DNA of 64,000 nucleotides from Pelotomaculum schinkii (GCF_004369205.1 NZ_QFGA01000003.1:62001-126000), one strand, 5' to 3'; shown: positions 26,510 to 33,921, numbered from the stretch's first letter. Translations and numbers: made by a program. Notes: a model not told the origin generated them from the sequence alone.

Positions 26510-26538
26510 TTGACTTTTTAGTCCTGTTGAGGTACAAT
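26510..26538 (+). promoter_or_regulatory. Promoter of tRNA-Thr
   Basis: TTGACT at 26510-26515 and TACAAT at 26533-26538, 17 bases apart, end 24 bases before the tRNA. Confidence 0.75.
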
Positions 26539-26562
26539 AAATTCTGCTTGTAATTGAATTGT

Positions 26563-26637
26563 GCCGATGTGGCTCAGGGGTAGAGCAGCTCACTCGTAAT
26601 GAGCAGGTCGTCGGTTCGAATCCGACCATCGGCTCCA
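26563..26637 (+). tRNA. tRNA-Thr (anticodon CGT)
   Basis: Cloverleaf: acceptor GCCGATG/CATCGGC, D stem GCTC/GAGC, anticodon stem GCTCA/TGAGC with loop CTCGTAA (anticodon CGT, reading ACG), T stem GTCGG/CCGAC with TTCGAAT, then T and an encoded CCA. Confidence 0.96.
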
Positions 26638-26647
26638 AGAAAATCAG

Positions 26648-26686
26648 TAATGGCAAGGGTTCCAGGGATGGAATCGCTTGCCATTA
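26648..26686 (+). repeat. 39-base hairpin repeat, copy A (after tRNA-Thr)
   Basis: TAATGGCAAGGGTTCCAG then GGATGGAATCGCTTGCCATTA; the ends pair over 10-12 bases and the inner TTCCA/TGGAA continues the stem. It matches 36 of 39 bases with 29356-29394. It can act as a terminator for the tRNA, though the T tract is weak. Confidence 0.82.
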
Positions 26687-26775
26687 CTCTTTACGGGGTA
26701 GTTCTGGGGATAATTTGAGGATAGTCAGTAAAACGATACCCAAAAAAGCAAAAACACAACCAACAAAAACGAAAA

Positions 26776-26794
26776 GACAGGTCCTAAACCTGTC
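26776..26794 (-). terminator. Intrinsic terminator for the minus-strand coiled-coil gene
   Basis: GACAGGT (26776-26782) pairs with ACCTGTC (26788-26794); on the minus strand this is followed by TTTTCGTTTTTG. Confidence 0.7.
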
Positions 26795-26847
26795 CTTCTT
26801 CTATTTTATATGTGCTGGCATATGGAGGTCTGGGAAGCCGGGTGCTT

Positions 26848-27165
26848 TTATCGGATACTCCTCTCCTCCTGAACAGAAAGGCGACTGTCCAAACGTTTAA
26901 TGTCGTCCCAAATGGCGCTAACTTCCTTCTTGATGGTGGTAACGTCCTTCTGGAGTTTCTTCTGGCCTTGTTCTAATCTTTGCTGGCCCTGCTTTAATTC
27001 TAGCTGGCCTTGCTTTAATTCTTGCTGGCTCTGCTTTAATTCTTGCTGGCTCTGCTTTAATTCTAGCTGGCCTTGCTCCAGGGTTACCAATCTTTCATTA
27101 ACAGACTTTAGCTCTTCCTGAATAACAGCACGAAGTAGGTTTACCAATTCATTATTCTCCGGCAT
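26848..27165 (-). CDS. Coiled-coil protein with heptad tandem repeats
   Basis: 105 residues starting MPENNELVNLLRAVIQEELKSV. From about residue 25 to 68 it is made of seven-residue units (QGQLELK, QSQQELK, QSQQELK, QGQLELK, QGQQRLE, QGQKKLQ) that form a continuous coiled coil. The C-terminus is charged (IWDDIKRLDSRLSVQEE). AGGAGGG on the minus strand near 27175-27181 selects this ATG rather than the longer frame from 27273. No enzymatic domain. The 21-bp repeats may vary in number. It follows no obvious operon. Confidence 0.7.
   Translation of the reverse strand: MPENNELVNLLRAVIQEELKSVNERLVTLEQGQLELKQSQQELKQSQQELKQGQLELKQGQQRLEQGQKKLQKDVTTIKKEVSAIWDDIKRLDSRLSVQEERSIR
26982..27077 (-). repeat. 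21-bp tandem repeats coding for heptads
   Basis: Units of the form GCTTTAATTCTAGCTGGCCTT or near variants recur about every 21 bases. They encode the QGQLELK/QSQQELK heptads of the coiled-coil gene. Confidence 0.82.
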
Positions 27166-27358
27166 TGGTAGAGCCCTCCTCTGATCTGATATAAGGATTA
27201 TTAAACACCGCGGTTGGGTTTTCCTGCAAGTAAAAATAAGTTCTCTGGACAATACCGGTGTCCGTAGTGACAATACGTTCTCGGAAGTCTATATTTTGGG
27301 CGGGAAAGGGTATTCGTCCAACGGATTAACACTTCCTTTCCCATTTAGCAGACCTGTA

Positions 27359-28108
27359 TCAGTCCTGTTCAGTCAAAACCAGCGGACCGTTCTTGGTGAT
27401 AGCAATGGTATGCTCATACTGAGCCGACAGGCTGCCGTCCGCCGTCCTGGCCGTCCATTCGTTCCGGTCAATGGTCAGGCCGTAGGAACCCATATTGATC
27501 ATCGGTTCGATGGTAAAAACCATCCCTTCAAAGAGCCTAACACCCTTGTTGGGGTGCCCATAGTGGAGCACTTGCGGAGCTTCATGCATGTTATGACCTA
27601 TACCATGTCCAGTAAAATCACGTACTTCGGAAAACCCATGGGATTCAGCATGAATTTGAATTGCATGTGAAATATCACCAAGTCGATTGCCGAGAACAGC
27701 TTTGTTAATACCGAAGTAAAGGCACCCTTTAGTCACTTTGAGAAGTTTTTCAGCTTTTTCAGATATTTCACCCACCGGGTAAGACCAAGCGGAATCGGCT
27801 AGCCATCCATTGAGATTGACAACCATATCAATGGTGACGATATTGCCTTCCCGGAGAGGGGTTTGAGTCGGGAATCCGTGGCAGATTTCATCATTGACTG
27901 AAGCACATGTTGCAAAAGGATAGCCCTGGTAACCCTTTTGTTCGGCTTTGGCCCCGTGGGAGCGAATGAAGTGCTCTGCGAAGTGATCGATTTGCAAAGT
28001 TGTTATACCCGGACGGATGATCTCGCGGAGTTCCCGGTGGCAGGCAGCTAATATTTTACCCGCTTCAGCCATCAGCTCAATTTGTTGCGCGGTTTTAATT
28101 GTAATCAA
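27359..28108 (-). CDS. map: Methionine aminopeptidase, type I
   Basis: 249 residues; removes the N-terminal methionine from new proteins. Metal ligands are visible: TIDMVV (Asp near 95), LADSAWSY (Asp near 106), GHGIGHNMHE (His near 170), FTIEPM (Glu near 203) and YEHTIAI (Glu near 234). The substrate-gating histidine is in ICHGFP. It starts with TTG, with GAGGAG near 28116-28121. It is not next to the ribosomal-protein/secY operon where the main map usually lies. It lacks an N-terminal extension, so it may be a second or horizontally acquired copy; that remains open. Confidence 0.93.
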   Translation of the reverse strand: MITIKTAQQIELMAEAGKILAACHRELREIIRPGITTLQIDHFAEHFIRSHGAKAEQKGYQGYPFATCASVNDEICHGFPTQTPLREGNIVTIDMVVNLNGWLADSAWSYPVGEISEKAEKLLKVTKGCLYFGINKAVLGNRLGDISHAIQIHAESHGFSEVRDFTGHGIGHNMHEAPQVLHYGHPNKGVRLFEGMVFTIEPMINMGSYGLTIDRNEWTARTADGSLSAQYEHTIAITKNGPLVLTEQD

Positions 28109-28676
28109 TCTTTATTTCTCCTCGAAATTAACTTTAACGGAAACATGTTATGGCTCTGTTGGCGACTTGTTTTCTGCCATCCCCAAAGTTAAGCAGGTTG
28201 TCTATATCTTAACAGCTACATTAATAAATTATAATACGTTCTCAGAATTGTGACTACCATTCGACCTTCGGGAATATCAATCCCATATGCGCTGCCGGCT
28301 CCGGTTCAACATGGATTTGCCCTTATTGCGGGTTGGAATTAACTAAAGAGCCATTAAAAAATACGAATGGCTCACCCGTCAAATTTAATAATCCGGACAA
28401 GGAGGAGTAGAATACCTCATCGTAACGGCATTAAAACCGCTCTTATAACCGCCGCGCTCTGATATCCTGAAATATACAGACATGTTGCCTCACTCTTAGA
28501 AGTGGGGCTTTTCGTGTCTTATGGGGTCAGTATCGAAAGCCTGTCTATGTAGACACGCCCTCATATATAGCGTTGGTAACGTTCTACTTGCGACATCAAA
28601 ATGAAAAATAAAATCAATATTGACATACGTGTTAATACGCGTTACATTAATACTGTCAAAAGGTGGGGGATACGGC
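28109..28676. other. Intergenic region with possible zinc-ribbon remnant
   Basis: A plus-strand frame ending at the stop 28408-28410 reads NPICAAGSGSTWICPYCGLEL then TKEPLKNTNGSPVKF..., with a CPYC knuckle, but has no start or ribosome site. It may be a gene fragment. A Met-rich minus-strand frame at 28496-28720 is a shadow of the hicA leader. The 3' part holds the hicAB promoter. Confidence 0.35.
28620..28653 (+). promoter_or_regulatory. hicAB promoter with TTAATAC direct repeats
   Basis: TTGACA at 28620-28625 and TACATT at 28643-28648 with 17 bases between. TTAATAC occurs twice (28632-28638 and 28647-28653), 15 bases apart, over the -10 box. This is a plausible HicB or HicAB autoregulation site. 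Confidence 0.6.
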
Positions 28677-28859
28677 ATGAAAAGAAGTGAGTTGCTTAAA
28701 CTATTCAGAGAAAATGGCATTACATTGAAACGCTCTGGTAAAAAACATGATATGTATTATAGTCCGATAACAGGCAAAACCTTTCCTGTGCCCAGACATA
28801 AGACAGAAATAGCTACCGGGACCCTTAATAGTATGCTAACCGACGCAGGGCTAAAATAA
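28677..28859 (+). CDS. hicA: HicA toxin (mRNA interferase)
   Basis: 60 residues, a dsRBD-like fold. MKRSELLKLFRENGITLKRSGKKHDMYYSP and GKTFPVPRHKTEIATGTLNSMLTDAGL match HicA, including the catalytic histidine in GKKHDMY. HicA cuts mRNA when not bound by HicB. GGTGGGGG at 28662-28669 selects ATG 28677 (the longer frame from 28620 begins inside the promoter). HicB follows 33 bases later. Confidence 0.93.
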   Translation: MKRSELLKLFRENGITLKRSGKKHDMYYSPITGKTFPVPRHKTEIATGTLNSMLTDAGLK

Positions 28860-28892
28860 GCCGCTGCAATAACTGAGGAAAGGGGTAATAAC

Positions 28893-29288
28893 ATGGCAAA
28901 ATATTTGTATCCGGCAATTTTTGAACCGGAAGAAAAAGGCGGTTATTCCGTGAACTTCCCGGATATTGAAAGCTGCTATACACAAGGGGATGACTTGCAA
29001 GACGCTTATGATATGGCAGCCGATGTATTATGCTTAATGCTGTATAATTTTGAAGAAAACAAGGCGGCTATTCCACCGGCATCCGACCCTAAAGATATAA
29101 AGGTTCAAGATGGTTGTTTTGTTTCTTTGGTAGGTGCTGACACTATGGAGTATAGACGCTTCTATGACAACAAAGCAGTCAAAAAGACGCTTACACTCCC
29201 GCAGTGGCTTAATACTATGGCAGAGCGTGAGAATATTAATTTTTCGCAGGTCTTACAGGATGCATTAAAGAAACGCTTGAAAGTGTAA
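28893..29288 (+). CDS. hicB: HicB antitoxin
   Basis: 131 residues. The N-terminal HicB-like RNase H fold is seen in YPAIFEPEEKGGYSVNFPDIESCYTQGDDLQDAYDMAADVL. The C-terminal QWLNTMAERENINFSQVLQDALKKRL is a ribbon-helix-helix DNA-binding tail. It neutralises HicA and probably represses its own promoter. GAGGAAAGGGG precedes the ATG. The gene pair is followed by hairpin repeat copy B. Confidence 0.93.
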   Translation: MAKYLYPAIFEPEEKGGYSVNFPDIESCYTQGDDLQDAYDMAADVLCLMLYNFEENKAAIPPASDPKDIKVQDGCFVSLVGADTMEYRRFYDNKAVKKTLTLPQWLNTMAERENINFSQVLQDALKKRLKV

Positions 29289-29355
29289 TCTATCTATCAT
29301 TGTCACCATGCCGGCAGCCATGCCGAAAAAAGAGTTGCTTTATTTTGTTTTGAAT

Positions 29356-29401
29356 TAATGGCAAGGGTTCCAGTAATGGAATTGCTTGCCATTAGTTTTT
29401 T
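29356..29401 (+). terminator. Terminator after hicB; 39-base hairpin repeat, copy B
   Basis: TAATGGCAAG (29356-29365) pairs with CTTGCCATTA (29385-29394), followed by TTTTTT at 29396-29401. Nearly identical to the element at 26648-26686. Confidence 0.85.
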
Positions 29402-29477
29402 GGGTCCATTAGTAAATCTGACAGGAAAAGTCTTTCCTTCTGCCGTTCTGTACACGTTAAAGAGCTTTGAAATAGTT

Positions 29478-29501
29478 GGGACCCGGCTGCCGCCGGGTCC
29501 C
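29478..29501 (-). terminator. Hairpin at the end of the DUF1540 gene
   Basis: GGGACCCGGC (29478-29487) pairs with GCCGGGTCCC (29492-29501). It lies 9 bases past the minus-strand stop codon. The T tract is weak, so termination is likely but not certain. Confidence 0.65.
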
Positions 29502-29509
29502 CGCTTCCG

Positions 29510-29758
29510 CTAGTACATCTTCTTGATACCATCCACGCCGGCTTTATTGGAACCCTTGGTTACGTAAGATTTGCAGCAGGTAGCCATACAAGAACCGGCA
29601 TTGGAAGGGGTGAGCTGTGTGGCCATGGTGGCGTCGATCTGGTCTGGCTGGCTGTCGCCAAATTGATCTGTCGCTACCAGGATCTCGTTGGCTTTGCAAC
29701 TATTCCCCTGGGTCCAGTAATGACAGTCGTTGACAATGCAGTGGATGTGCTGATTAAT
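29510..29758 (-). CDS. DUF1540-family protein with apparent ATT start
   Basis: 82 residues on the minus strand. NQHIHCIVNDCHYWTQGNSC (2-21) is the first DUF1540 cysteine module (C-x4-C-x9-C); the second is NAGSCMATCCKSYV (53-66). The family is small, cysteine-rich and common in spore-formers, function unknown. The usual family start is MNQ.IHC. Here the codon at that position is ATT, preceded by AAAGGGTGAT about six bases upstream. An in-frame TAA lies only two codons before it. No ATG, GTG or TTG could give the first module. Either ATT is used (as in infC) or a mutation has silenced the gene. Confidence 0.78.
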   Translation of the reverse strand: MNQHIHCIVNDCHYWTQGNSCKANEILVATDQFGDSQPDQIDATMATQLTPSNAGSCMATCCKSYVTKGSNKAGVDGIKKMY

Positions 29759-29884
29759 TTTTTATCACCCTTTCGTAAAATTATAATCCGACTATATTCT
29801 TTACCTTATAGGGGATTTTATGATGTCAAACTTAGGAATGCAGTCAGGTTGTCACGGCCATAATATTGTCAGGAGGGATGCGGG

Positions 29885-30064
29885 ATGGGCATGTCGCCGC
29901 GAGAAATTGAAGAAAAAGAGATTGCCCGCAGGCGCAAAATCAGGAAAAGGTACTATTGGAGCGGCATGGAACTGCGGCCGAAGAAATTTATTGGGGCGGT
30001 GACTGCCGGCAAGATCAGGGATCTGCTTCGCAGGTTGCCGGAGACTATGAGGAGCCGGTATTAG
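29885..30064 (+). CDS. Small basic protein, unknown
   Basis: 59 residues, starting MGMSPREIEEKEIARRRKIRK and ending LRRLPETMRSRY; about a third are Lys or Arg. AGGAGG at 29871-29876, eight bases upstream, supports ATG 29885. An overlapping frame (29820-30002) lacks any ribosome site and is not favoured. No family recognised. It could be a nucleic-acid-binding peptide. The coding nature rests on the ribosome site and the charged, helix-friendly composition. Confidence 0.5.
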   Translation: MGMSPREIEEKEIARRRKIRKRYYWSGMELRPKKFIGAVTAGKIRDLLRRLPETMRSRY

Positions 30065-30223
30065 TACGGGGTCGGAAAATTTTAATTGGGGGTTACAAAA
30101 TCCCAGGCCGCTTAGTAATTAATTACAATTTATTTAAAATATTTCAATGTTTTTTCTTGGTTATGCAGGATTCTACAATGACTGTCGCGAAGTTACCAGT
30201 AATAAGTCAAAGGGGTGGGGATC

Positions 30224-30373
30224 ATGCACTGTTCAGAATTGCTTGAGGAAATTGAAGAACTGCGATCGGAGATGTACAGCTTGTTCAGTTCCGATGCTGT
30301 CTGCGCCAGCTTGTTGGATATCAGCCAACAGCTTGATGATTTAATTGTCCGGTACTATCGCCGCGTTGCATGA
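30224..30373 (+). CDS. Spo0E-like aspartyl-phosphate phosphatase
   Basis: 49 residues: MHCSELLEEIEELRSEMYSLF then LLDISQQLDDLIVRYYRRVA. The SQxLDxLIxxYY motif is the signature of Spo0E-type phosphatases, which remove phosphate from Spo0A and delay sporulation. AAGGGGTGGG at 30210-30219 gives a good ribosome site. It is too short for common gene-length cut-offs. This supports a spore-forming host. Confidence 0.88.
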   Translation: MHCSELLEEIEELRSEMYSLFSSDAVCASLLDISQQLDDLIVRYYRRVA

Positions 30374-30646
30374 ACTTAGCGAGGCGTCTCCATTTATAGC
30401 TGCGTCTCTTTTTGCCGCCGCAATTTGAGCATCAATATTACAGGCTCAATCCTTTCACCTGGCTAAAATTAACAATAGACCGAGCCTTCCTTTTCCATCC
30501 CTTGCTTTTTAAGCCTCCGTTGGTATAATATAATTATCTTGCTTGGGCTTTTTAAAGTTCTGCTCTTCTTCCCGATACAGGTATGAGGGTTAGGATTTTG
30601 TAATGTTCCGACAGGCAAGAGAAACCGGGAAGGGAGTGTTTTTTTG

Positions 30647-30973
30647 ATGTTGGAAGATAAATTGCTTACCTGTAAGGAATGTGGTAGGAATTTTATTTTT
30701 TCAGTATCCGAGCAGGAGTTTTATGCCGAGAAAGGCTTTGAACATGCCCCCTCGCGCTGCCAGGAGTGTCGCCTGGCCAGAAAAAATAAAAAAAGCGAAG
30801 CCGGTTTCAACAAGGGGGGGTACAGCCAGTTTTCAGCGAACAGGTCCATCCGCGAAACTTACGAGACCGTCTGTGCGGAATGCGGTTGCGTCACCGAGGT
30901 TCCCTTTAAACCAAAAGAAGACCGTCCCGTATACTGCCGGCAGTGCTATATTCAGAAAAAGCAGAAGTACTAA
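30647..30973 (+). CDS. Zinc-ribbon protein with two CxxC pairs (zf-trcl type)
   Basis: 108 residues. The first ribbon is CKECGRNFIFSVSEQEFYAEKGF...PSRCQECR (near 9-43), the probable zinc-ribbon family often called zf-trcl. The second is CAECGCVTEVPFKPKEDRPVYCRQC (near 77-101), a C-x2-C-x17-C-x2-C knuckle. Such proteins are common in Firmicutes and Chloroflexi with unknown role. TTG 30644 is in frame but ATG 30647 with GGGAAGGG upstream is better. It is followed closely by the RNase H gene. Confidence 0.82.
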   Translation: MLEDKLLTCKECGRNFIFSVSEQEFYAEKGFEHAPSRCQECRLARKNKKSEAGFNKGGYSQFSANRSIRETYETVCAECGCVTEVPFKPKEDRPVYCRQCYIQKKQKY

Positions 30974-31012
30974 TAGATCGATAAGGAATCTCCCAGCGGG
31001 GTGTTGTGCCAG

Positions 31013-31459
31013 TTGAAAGTATTTGTAAATATTGACGGGGGCAGCCGCGGCAATCCCGGGCCCGCTGCAGCCGGTATGGTTATCACGGATGGGGAAGGCG
31101 GGCTGATTGCCACCAAAAGCAAGTTTCTGGGCCCTAAGGTCACCAATAACTTTGCTGAATGGAGCGCCCTGGAGGGGGCGGTCACGGCCTTGATTCACCT
31201 TGCCGGGCGGCAGGATGGTTTGGAAGCGGAAATCCGGGCCGACAGCCAACTGGTAGTGCGCCAGTTTAACCGGCAGTACCGGATTAAGGAACCTGCCCTG
31301 AGGGAAATTGCCGAGAGAGTGTGGAAGAGCCTGGCGGCGGCGCCGGGGTTGAAGATAATATTAAAGCACGTGCCCAGGGAAGAAAACACCGCAGCCGATG
31401 CAGCGGTTAACAGAGAACTGGATAATTACGAGAAGTGGTTGGAAAAAAACAATAAATAG
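31013..31459 (+). CDS. Ribonuclease H-like protein
   Basis: About 148 residues with an RNase HI fold (cf. RnhA/YpeP): VNIDGGSRGNPGPAAAGMVI gives the first catalytic Asp, TNNFAEWSALEGAV the Glu, EIRADSQLVVRQF the second Asp, and HVPREENTAADAAVNREL the last Asp. All four are present, so it should cut RNA in RNA-DNA hybrids. GGGGTG at 30998-31003 best fits TTG 31013; GTG 31001 would add four residues. It follows the zinc-ribbon gene by 39 bases. Confidence 0.9.
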   Translation: MKVFVNIDGGSRGNPGPAAAGMVITDGEGGLIATKSKFLGPKVTNNFAEWSALEGAVTALIHLAGRQDGLEAEIRADSQLVVRQFNRQYRIKEPALREIAERVWKSLAAAPGLKIILKHVPREENTAADAAVNRELDNYEKWLEKNNK

Positions 31460-31541
31460 TTCGAGATTTGCTGCGTCCAAAAAGGAATTGCAAAGCCTTT
31501 ATTGAATAGTTCCTGAAAAATAAAATAAAGGAGGGTGTCTT

Positions 31542-31928
31542 GTGGAAATTTTAAAAAAGGTCAGCGAAGGCGCCAAGTCGATCAGCGAAGGCGCGAAATC
31601 CATTGGCAAAAAGTCCAGCGATCTGGTCGAAACAGCCAGATTGAAGATGGAAATTTCAAAGCTGGAAAAAGAAATGGAAAACAACATCACCGCGCTGGGG
31701 AACCTGGTCTACCTGCAGTATAAGGGCGATGAAGGTCTTGCAGAGGAAATAGACCGTCTCCTGCTAAGCACCAGATCTTTGGAGTCTGATATCGCCGACA
31801 TTACCGAACAAATCGTAAAAATAAACCCCAAGCCGCCCGTCTGTGCCAGCTGCCATGAAGAGCTGCCGCAAAATGCAAAATTCTGCTGCAACTGCGGAGC
31901 GAAGGTCCCAGAAGCTCCTGCTGAATAA
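31542..31928 (+). CDS. Coiled-coil protein with C-terminal zinc ribbon
   Basis: 128 residues, GTG start after AAGGAGGGTG (31528-31537). Residues 1-90 are helical, with two KSISEGAKSIG-like repeats and a leucine-rich coiled coil (KLEKEMENNITALGNLVYLQ). The C-terminus is a zinc ribbon: CASCHEELPQNAKFCCNCGAKV (C-x2-C-x12-C-x2-C). Similar proteins occur widely in Firmicutes; function unknown. A terminator follows nine bases after the stop. Confidence 0.8.
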   Translation: MEILKKVSEGAKSISEGAKSIGKKSSDLVETARLKMEISKLEKEMENNITALGNLVYLQYKGDEGLAEEIDRLLLSTRSLESDIADITEQIVKINPKPPVCASCHEELPQNAKFCCNCGAKVPEAPAE

Positions 31929-31934
31929 AAATCC

Positions 31935-31958
31935 AACCCCCTTAATGGGGGTTTTTTT
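31935..31958 (+). terminator. Intrinsic terminator
   Basis: AACCCCC (31935-31941) and GGGGGTT pair around TTAAT, with seven T residues at 31952-31958. Confidence 0.92.
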
Positions 31959-32002
31959 GGGAATGTGGTTGGAGCTGTGGGCAAATTGCTAAATTTTGTT
32001 CA

Positions 32003-32032
32003 TGGTCAAGCAGGTGTGATGGCGGGTATAAT
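32003..32032 (+). promoter_or_regulatory. Promoter of the c-di-AMP riboswitch leader
   Basis: TGGTCA at 32003-32008 and consensus TATAAT at 32027-32032 with an 18-base spacer, just before the riboswitch. Confidence 0.6.
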
Positions 32033-32033
32033 T

Positions 32034-32250
32034 GAAAAAACGCCGAATCCCCGTATAGCGGGGTACGGGGGACTTATTTAAATGGGTGAATCCATAAAGG
32101 TAGTTAGCAGCCGGTAGTCAAAAAGTCAATATTTGAAGGAATTCGCTTTAGCAAATTCCACAAGCGATCCGGCTTCCGACCTCCGACTGCCGACGACCGA
32201 ATTGGTAGGGTATCCTCTAAACCCGAACCCGTAAACTAACCCCGGAGGCT
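32034..32250 (+). ncRNA. ydaO-yuaA (cyclic di-AMP) riboswitch
   Basis: The 5' core holds CGCCGAATCC, GTACGGGGGAC and AATGGGTGAATCC (32041-32092). The 3' core holds CCCGAACCCGTAAACTAACC and CCGGAGGC (32221-32249). These are the conserved blocks of the ydaO-yuaA aptamer, which binds c-di-AMP and turns off wall-hydrolase genes. The gene it controls is a LysM/SleB hydrolase, a usual target. The variable arm (about 32110-32205) is large; CGGTAGTC pairs with GACTGCCG and encloses about 65 bases with GTCGG/CCGAC repeat-like sequence. A ribosome site (TAAGGAGGG) follows directly. Confidence 0.9.
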
Positions 32251-32265
32251 TAAGGAGGGACACAT

Positions 32266-33039
32266 ATGTCAAATGTTACCCGTGCGCTCATGGGCTTTTT
32301 TATTTTAATCGGAGCCCTCATTCTTCCCACCGCAGCTTTTGCCGCCAGCCATACCGTTACCAAGGGGGAAAGTCTCTACATTATCAGCCGCAACTACGGA
32401 GTCTCTGTTGATGCCCTGGCTCAAGCCAATGGAATTACGGGTACGTTAATTGAAGTAGGCCAGAAACTCGATATTCCAGAGAGCGGCCAGTCATACATAG
32501 TCCGGTCGGGTGACACTCTTTACCAGATTGGCTCAAAGTTTGGCGTGAATTACCAGGAAATCATGTCGGCCAACGGGCTGGAAAGCGACTATCTCTACCA
32601 GGGTATGGACTTGTATATACCCTCTTCCTACGGGGGAAGCAGTGAAGTCAGCAGGGGCGGTCTGACTACGAGGGCTTCGGCCTGGGAAGTTGACCTGCTG
32701 GCACGGTTGATTACCGCGGAGGCTGACGCTGAGCCTTATGTCGGTAAGCTGGCAGTTGGAGCGGTTGTCTTGAACCGTACCAGGGACGCCAATTTTCCCA
32801 AATCAATATATGATGTAATTTATCAGTACGATTCCGGTACCTACCAGTTCGAGCCGGTGATGAACGGCTGGATCGAAAGGCCGGCTACTCCCGATTCAGT
32901 TCGGGCGGCCAAAGCCGCCCTCAACGGTTGGGATCCTACCAACGGAGCAGTTTATTTCTTCGCGACCTATGTAACGAATCCGTGGCTGTGGTCCAGGCCT
33001 TTGAGCGGTATCATCGGGACCGTCGCGTTTACTTACTGA
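32266..33039 (+). CDS. LysM-domain cell-wall hydrolase, SleB-type
   Basis: 257 residues with a signal peptide (about 1-27). Two LysM modules (HTVTKGESLYIISRNYGVSV..., about 29-72; YIVRSGDTLYQIGSKFGVNY..., about 76-118) bind peptidoglycan. The catalytic Hydrolase_2/SleB domain spans about 140-257 (LLARLITAEADAEPYVGKLAVGAVVLNR, with the active Glu in AEADAEP; NPWLWSRP near the end). SleB-type enzymes degrade spore cortex during germination. It lies behind a c-di-AMP riboswitch, so expression should fall when c-di-AMP is high. The ATG follows TAAGGAGGG. Confidence 0.93.
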   Translation: MSNVTRALMGFFILIGALILPTAAFAASHTVTKGESLYIISRNYGVSVDALAQANGITGTLIEVGQKLDIPESGQSYIVRSGDTLYQIGSKFGVNYQEIMSANGLESDYLYQGMDLYIPSSYGGSSEVSRGGLTTRASAWEVDLLARLITAEADAEPYVGKLAVGAVVLNRTRDANFPKSIYDVIYQYDSGTYQFEPVMNGWIERPATPDSVRAAKAALNGWDPTNGAVYFFATYVTNPWLWSRPLSGIIGTVAFTY

Positions 33040-33067
33040 TTAGCTGTCGACTATCCAGCCAATGCAG

Positions 33068-33142
33068 GCGCGAATTCATTCGCACAAAAGTTTAGATGCC
33101 GGAAGTTTGGCGTTGGCGCGCCGGGTGCGATTGAAATCGCAC
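33068..33142. repeat. Dispersed palindromic repeat, copy 3, with GATTGAAATC-type partner
   Basis: GCGCGAATTCATTCGCAC at 33068-33085 (one change from copies 1 and 2) and GTGCGATTGAAATCGCAC at 33125-33142, a related palindrome. GCGCGCC-like sequence lies between them. Confidence 0.82.
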
Positions 33143-33301
33143 CCACATCGCTAAGCTTTGATCCTCTGCCTGTGCCCGCAATAGCGGCATGGAGAACTAC
33201 TCTGTGTTTATCTGGATGCCTGTTGAACAAAGGCAGGAAATCTCAGCGGGGCAGGAGAATATACTGATGAAAGAAATTTTGTCGGCAGGTGGGGGGACCA
33301 G

Positions 33302-33895
33302 ATGAGGGTTGGCGTTGATATAGACGGGGTCCTGGCAGACAGTCTGCCCCTATGGGTTAAAGAGCTTAACGATTATTTTAAACAGAATAAGAGCCTGCAA
33401 CAAATACAATTGCAGGACGTATGCCGGACCTACGGGATTACCGGGGAAGAGCTGCTCGGCTTTCTACATGACCGGGGCAGGTTTTTAATGACTTCGCCCC
33501 CGCCGCTTCCCGGGGCGTCGTATTACCTCAACCAGATCAAGAAAAGCCACGATATTTTTATTGTTTCCGCCAGGGATGAAAAATACGGCAGGGAAACCAG
33601 AGATTGGTTGCATAAGAACAGCCTGCCCTTCGATGAGATCCTGCTCCTGGGCAGCCATGATAAAAGAGAGGCCTGCCTTACCAACGACCTGAACGTACTG
33701 ATTGAGGACACGCTCAAAATCAGCGTAGAAGTAAGCGCGGCTGGAGTTCCTGTGCTGCTGATGGATGCCCCTTACAATCAGGGCGTCCTGCCGGGGCTGG
33801 TTTATCGTACCTATTCCTGGCAAGAGATCTACCGGACCATTGCTGACGAGCCACATTGGTTTGACCGGGTTTTCTCAAAAGAGGTCAGCTTCTAA
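33302..33895 (+). CDS. HAD-family 5'(3')-deoxyribonucleotidase-like protein
   Basis: 197 residues of the NT5C type of HAD phosphatase. MRVGVDIDGVLADSLPLWV has the nucleophile Asp and the second Asp of motif I (DxDGVLAD). FIVSARDEKYGRETRDWL is motif II, and LGSHDKREACLTNDLNVLIEDTLK holds the motif III/IV Lys and Asp. Substrate cannot be told; nucleoside monophosphates are usual for the family. GGTGGGGGGACCAG overlaps the start region. It stands alone. Confidence 0.85.
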   Translation: MRVGVDIDGVLADSLPLWVKELNDYFKQNKSLQQIQLQDVCRTYGITGEELLGFLHDRGRFLMTSPPPLPGASYYLNQIKKSHDIFIVSARDEKYGRETRDWLHKNSLPFDEILLLGSHDKREACLTNDLNVLIEDTLKISVEVSAAGVPVLLMDAPYNQGVLPGLVYRTYSWQEIYRTIADEPHWFDRVFSKEVSF

Positions 33896-33903
33896 AATTG
33901 CAG

Positions 33904-33921
33904 GTACAAATTCATTTGCAA
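33904..33921. repeat. Degenerate palindromic repeat, copy 4
   Basis: GTACAAATTCATTTGCAA. Compared with copy 2, a G-to-A change in the left arm is matched by C-to-T in the right arm (CGAAT/ATTCG to CAAAT/ATTTG), so pairing is kept. Confidence 0.65.

Noticed and set aside
26563-26686. Firm tRNA attachment site for an integrative element
   Set aside because: The repeat lies past the tRNA and does not duplicate its 3' end; no intact integrase is adjacent. Kept only as a low-certainty idea.
28496-28720. Minus-strand 74-residue frame upstream of hicA
   Set aside because: Overlaps the hicA promoter and start on the other strand and has no ribosome site.
29820-30002. 60-residue frame from 29820
   Set aside because: An alternative frame at 29885 has AGGAGG at the right distance; only one can be real over most of its length.
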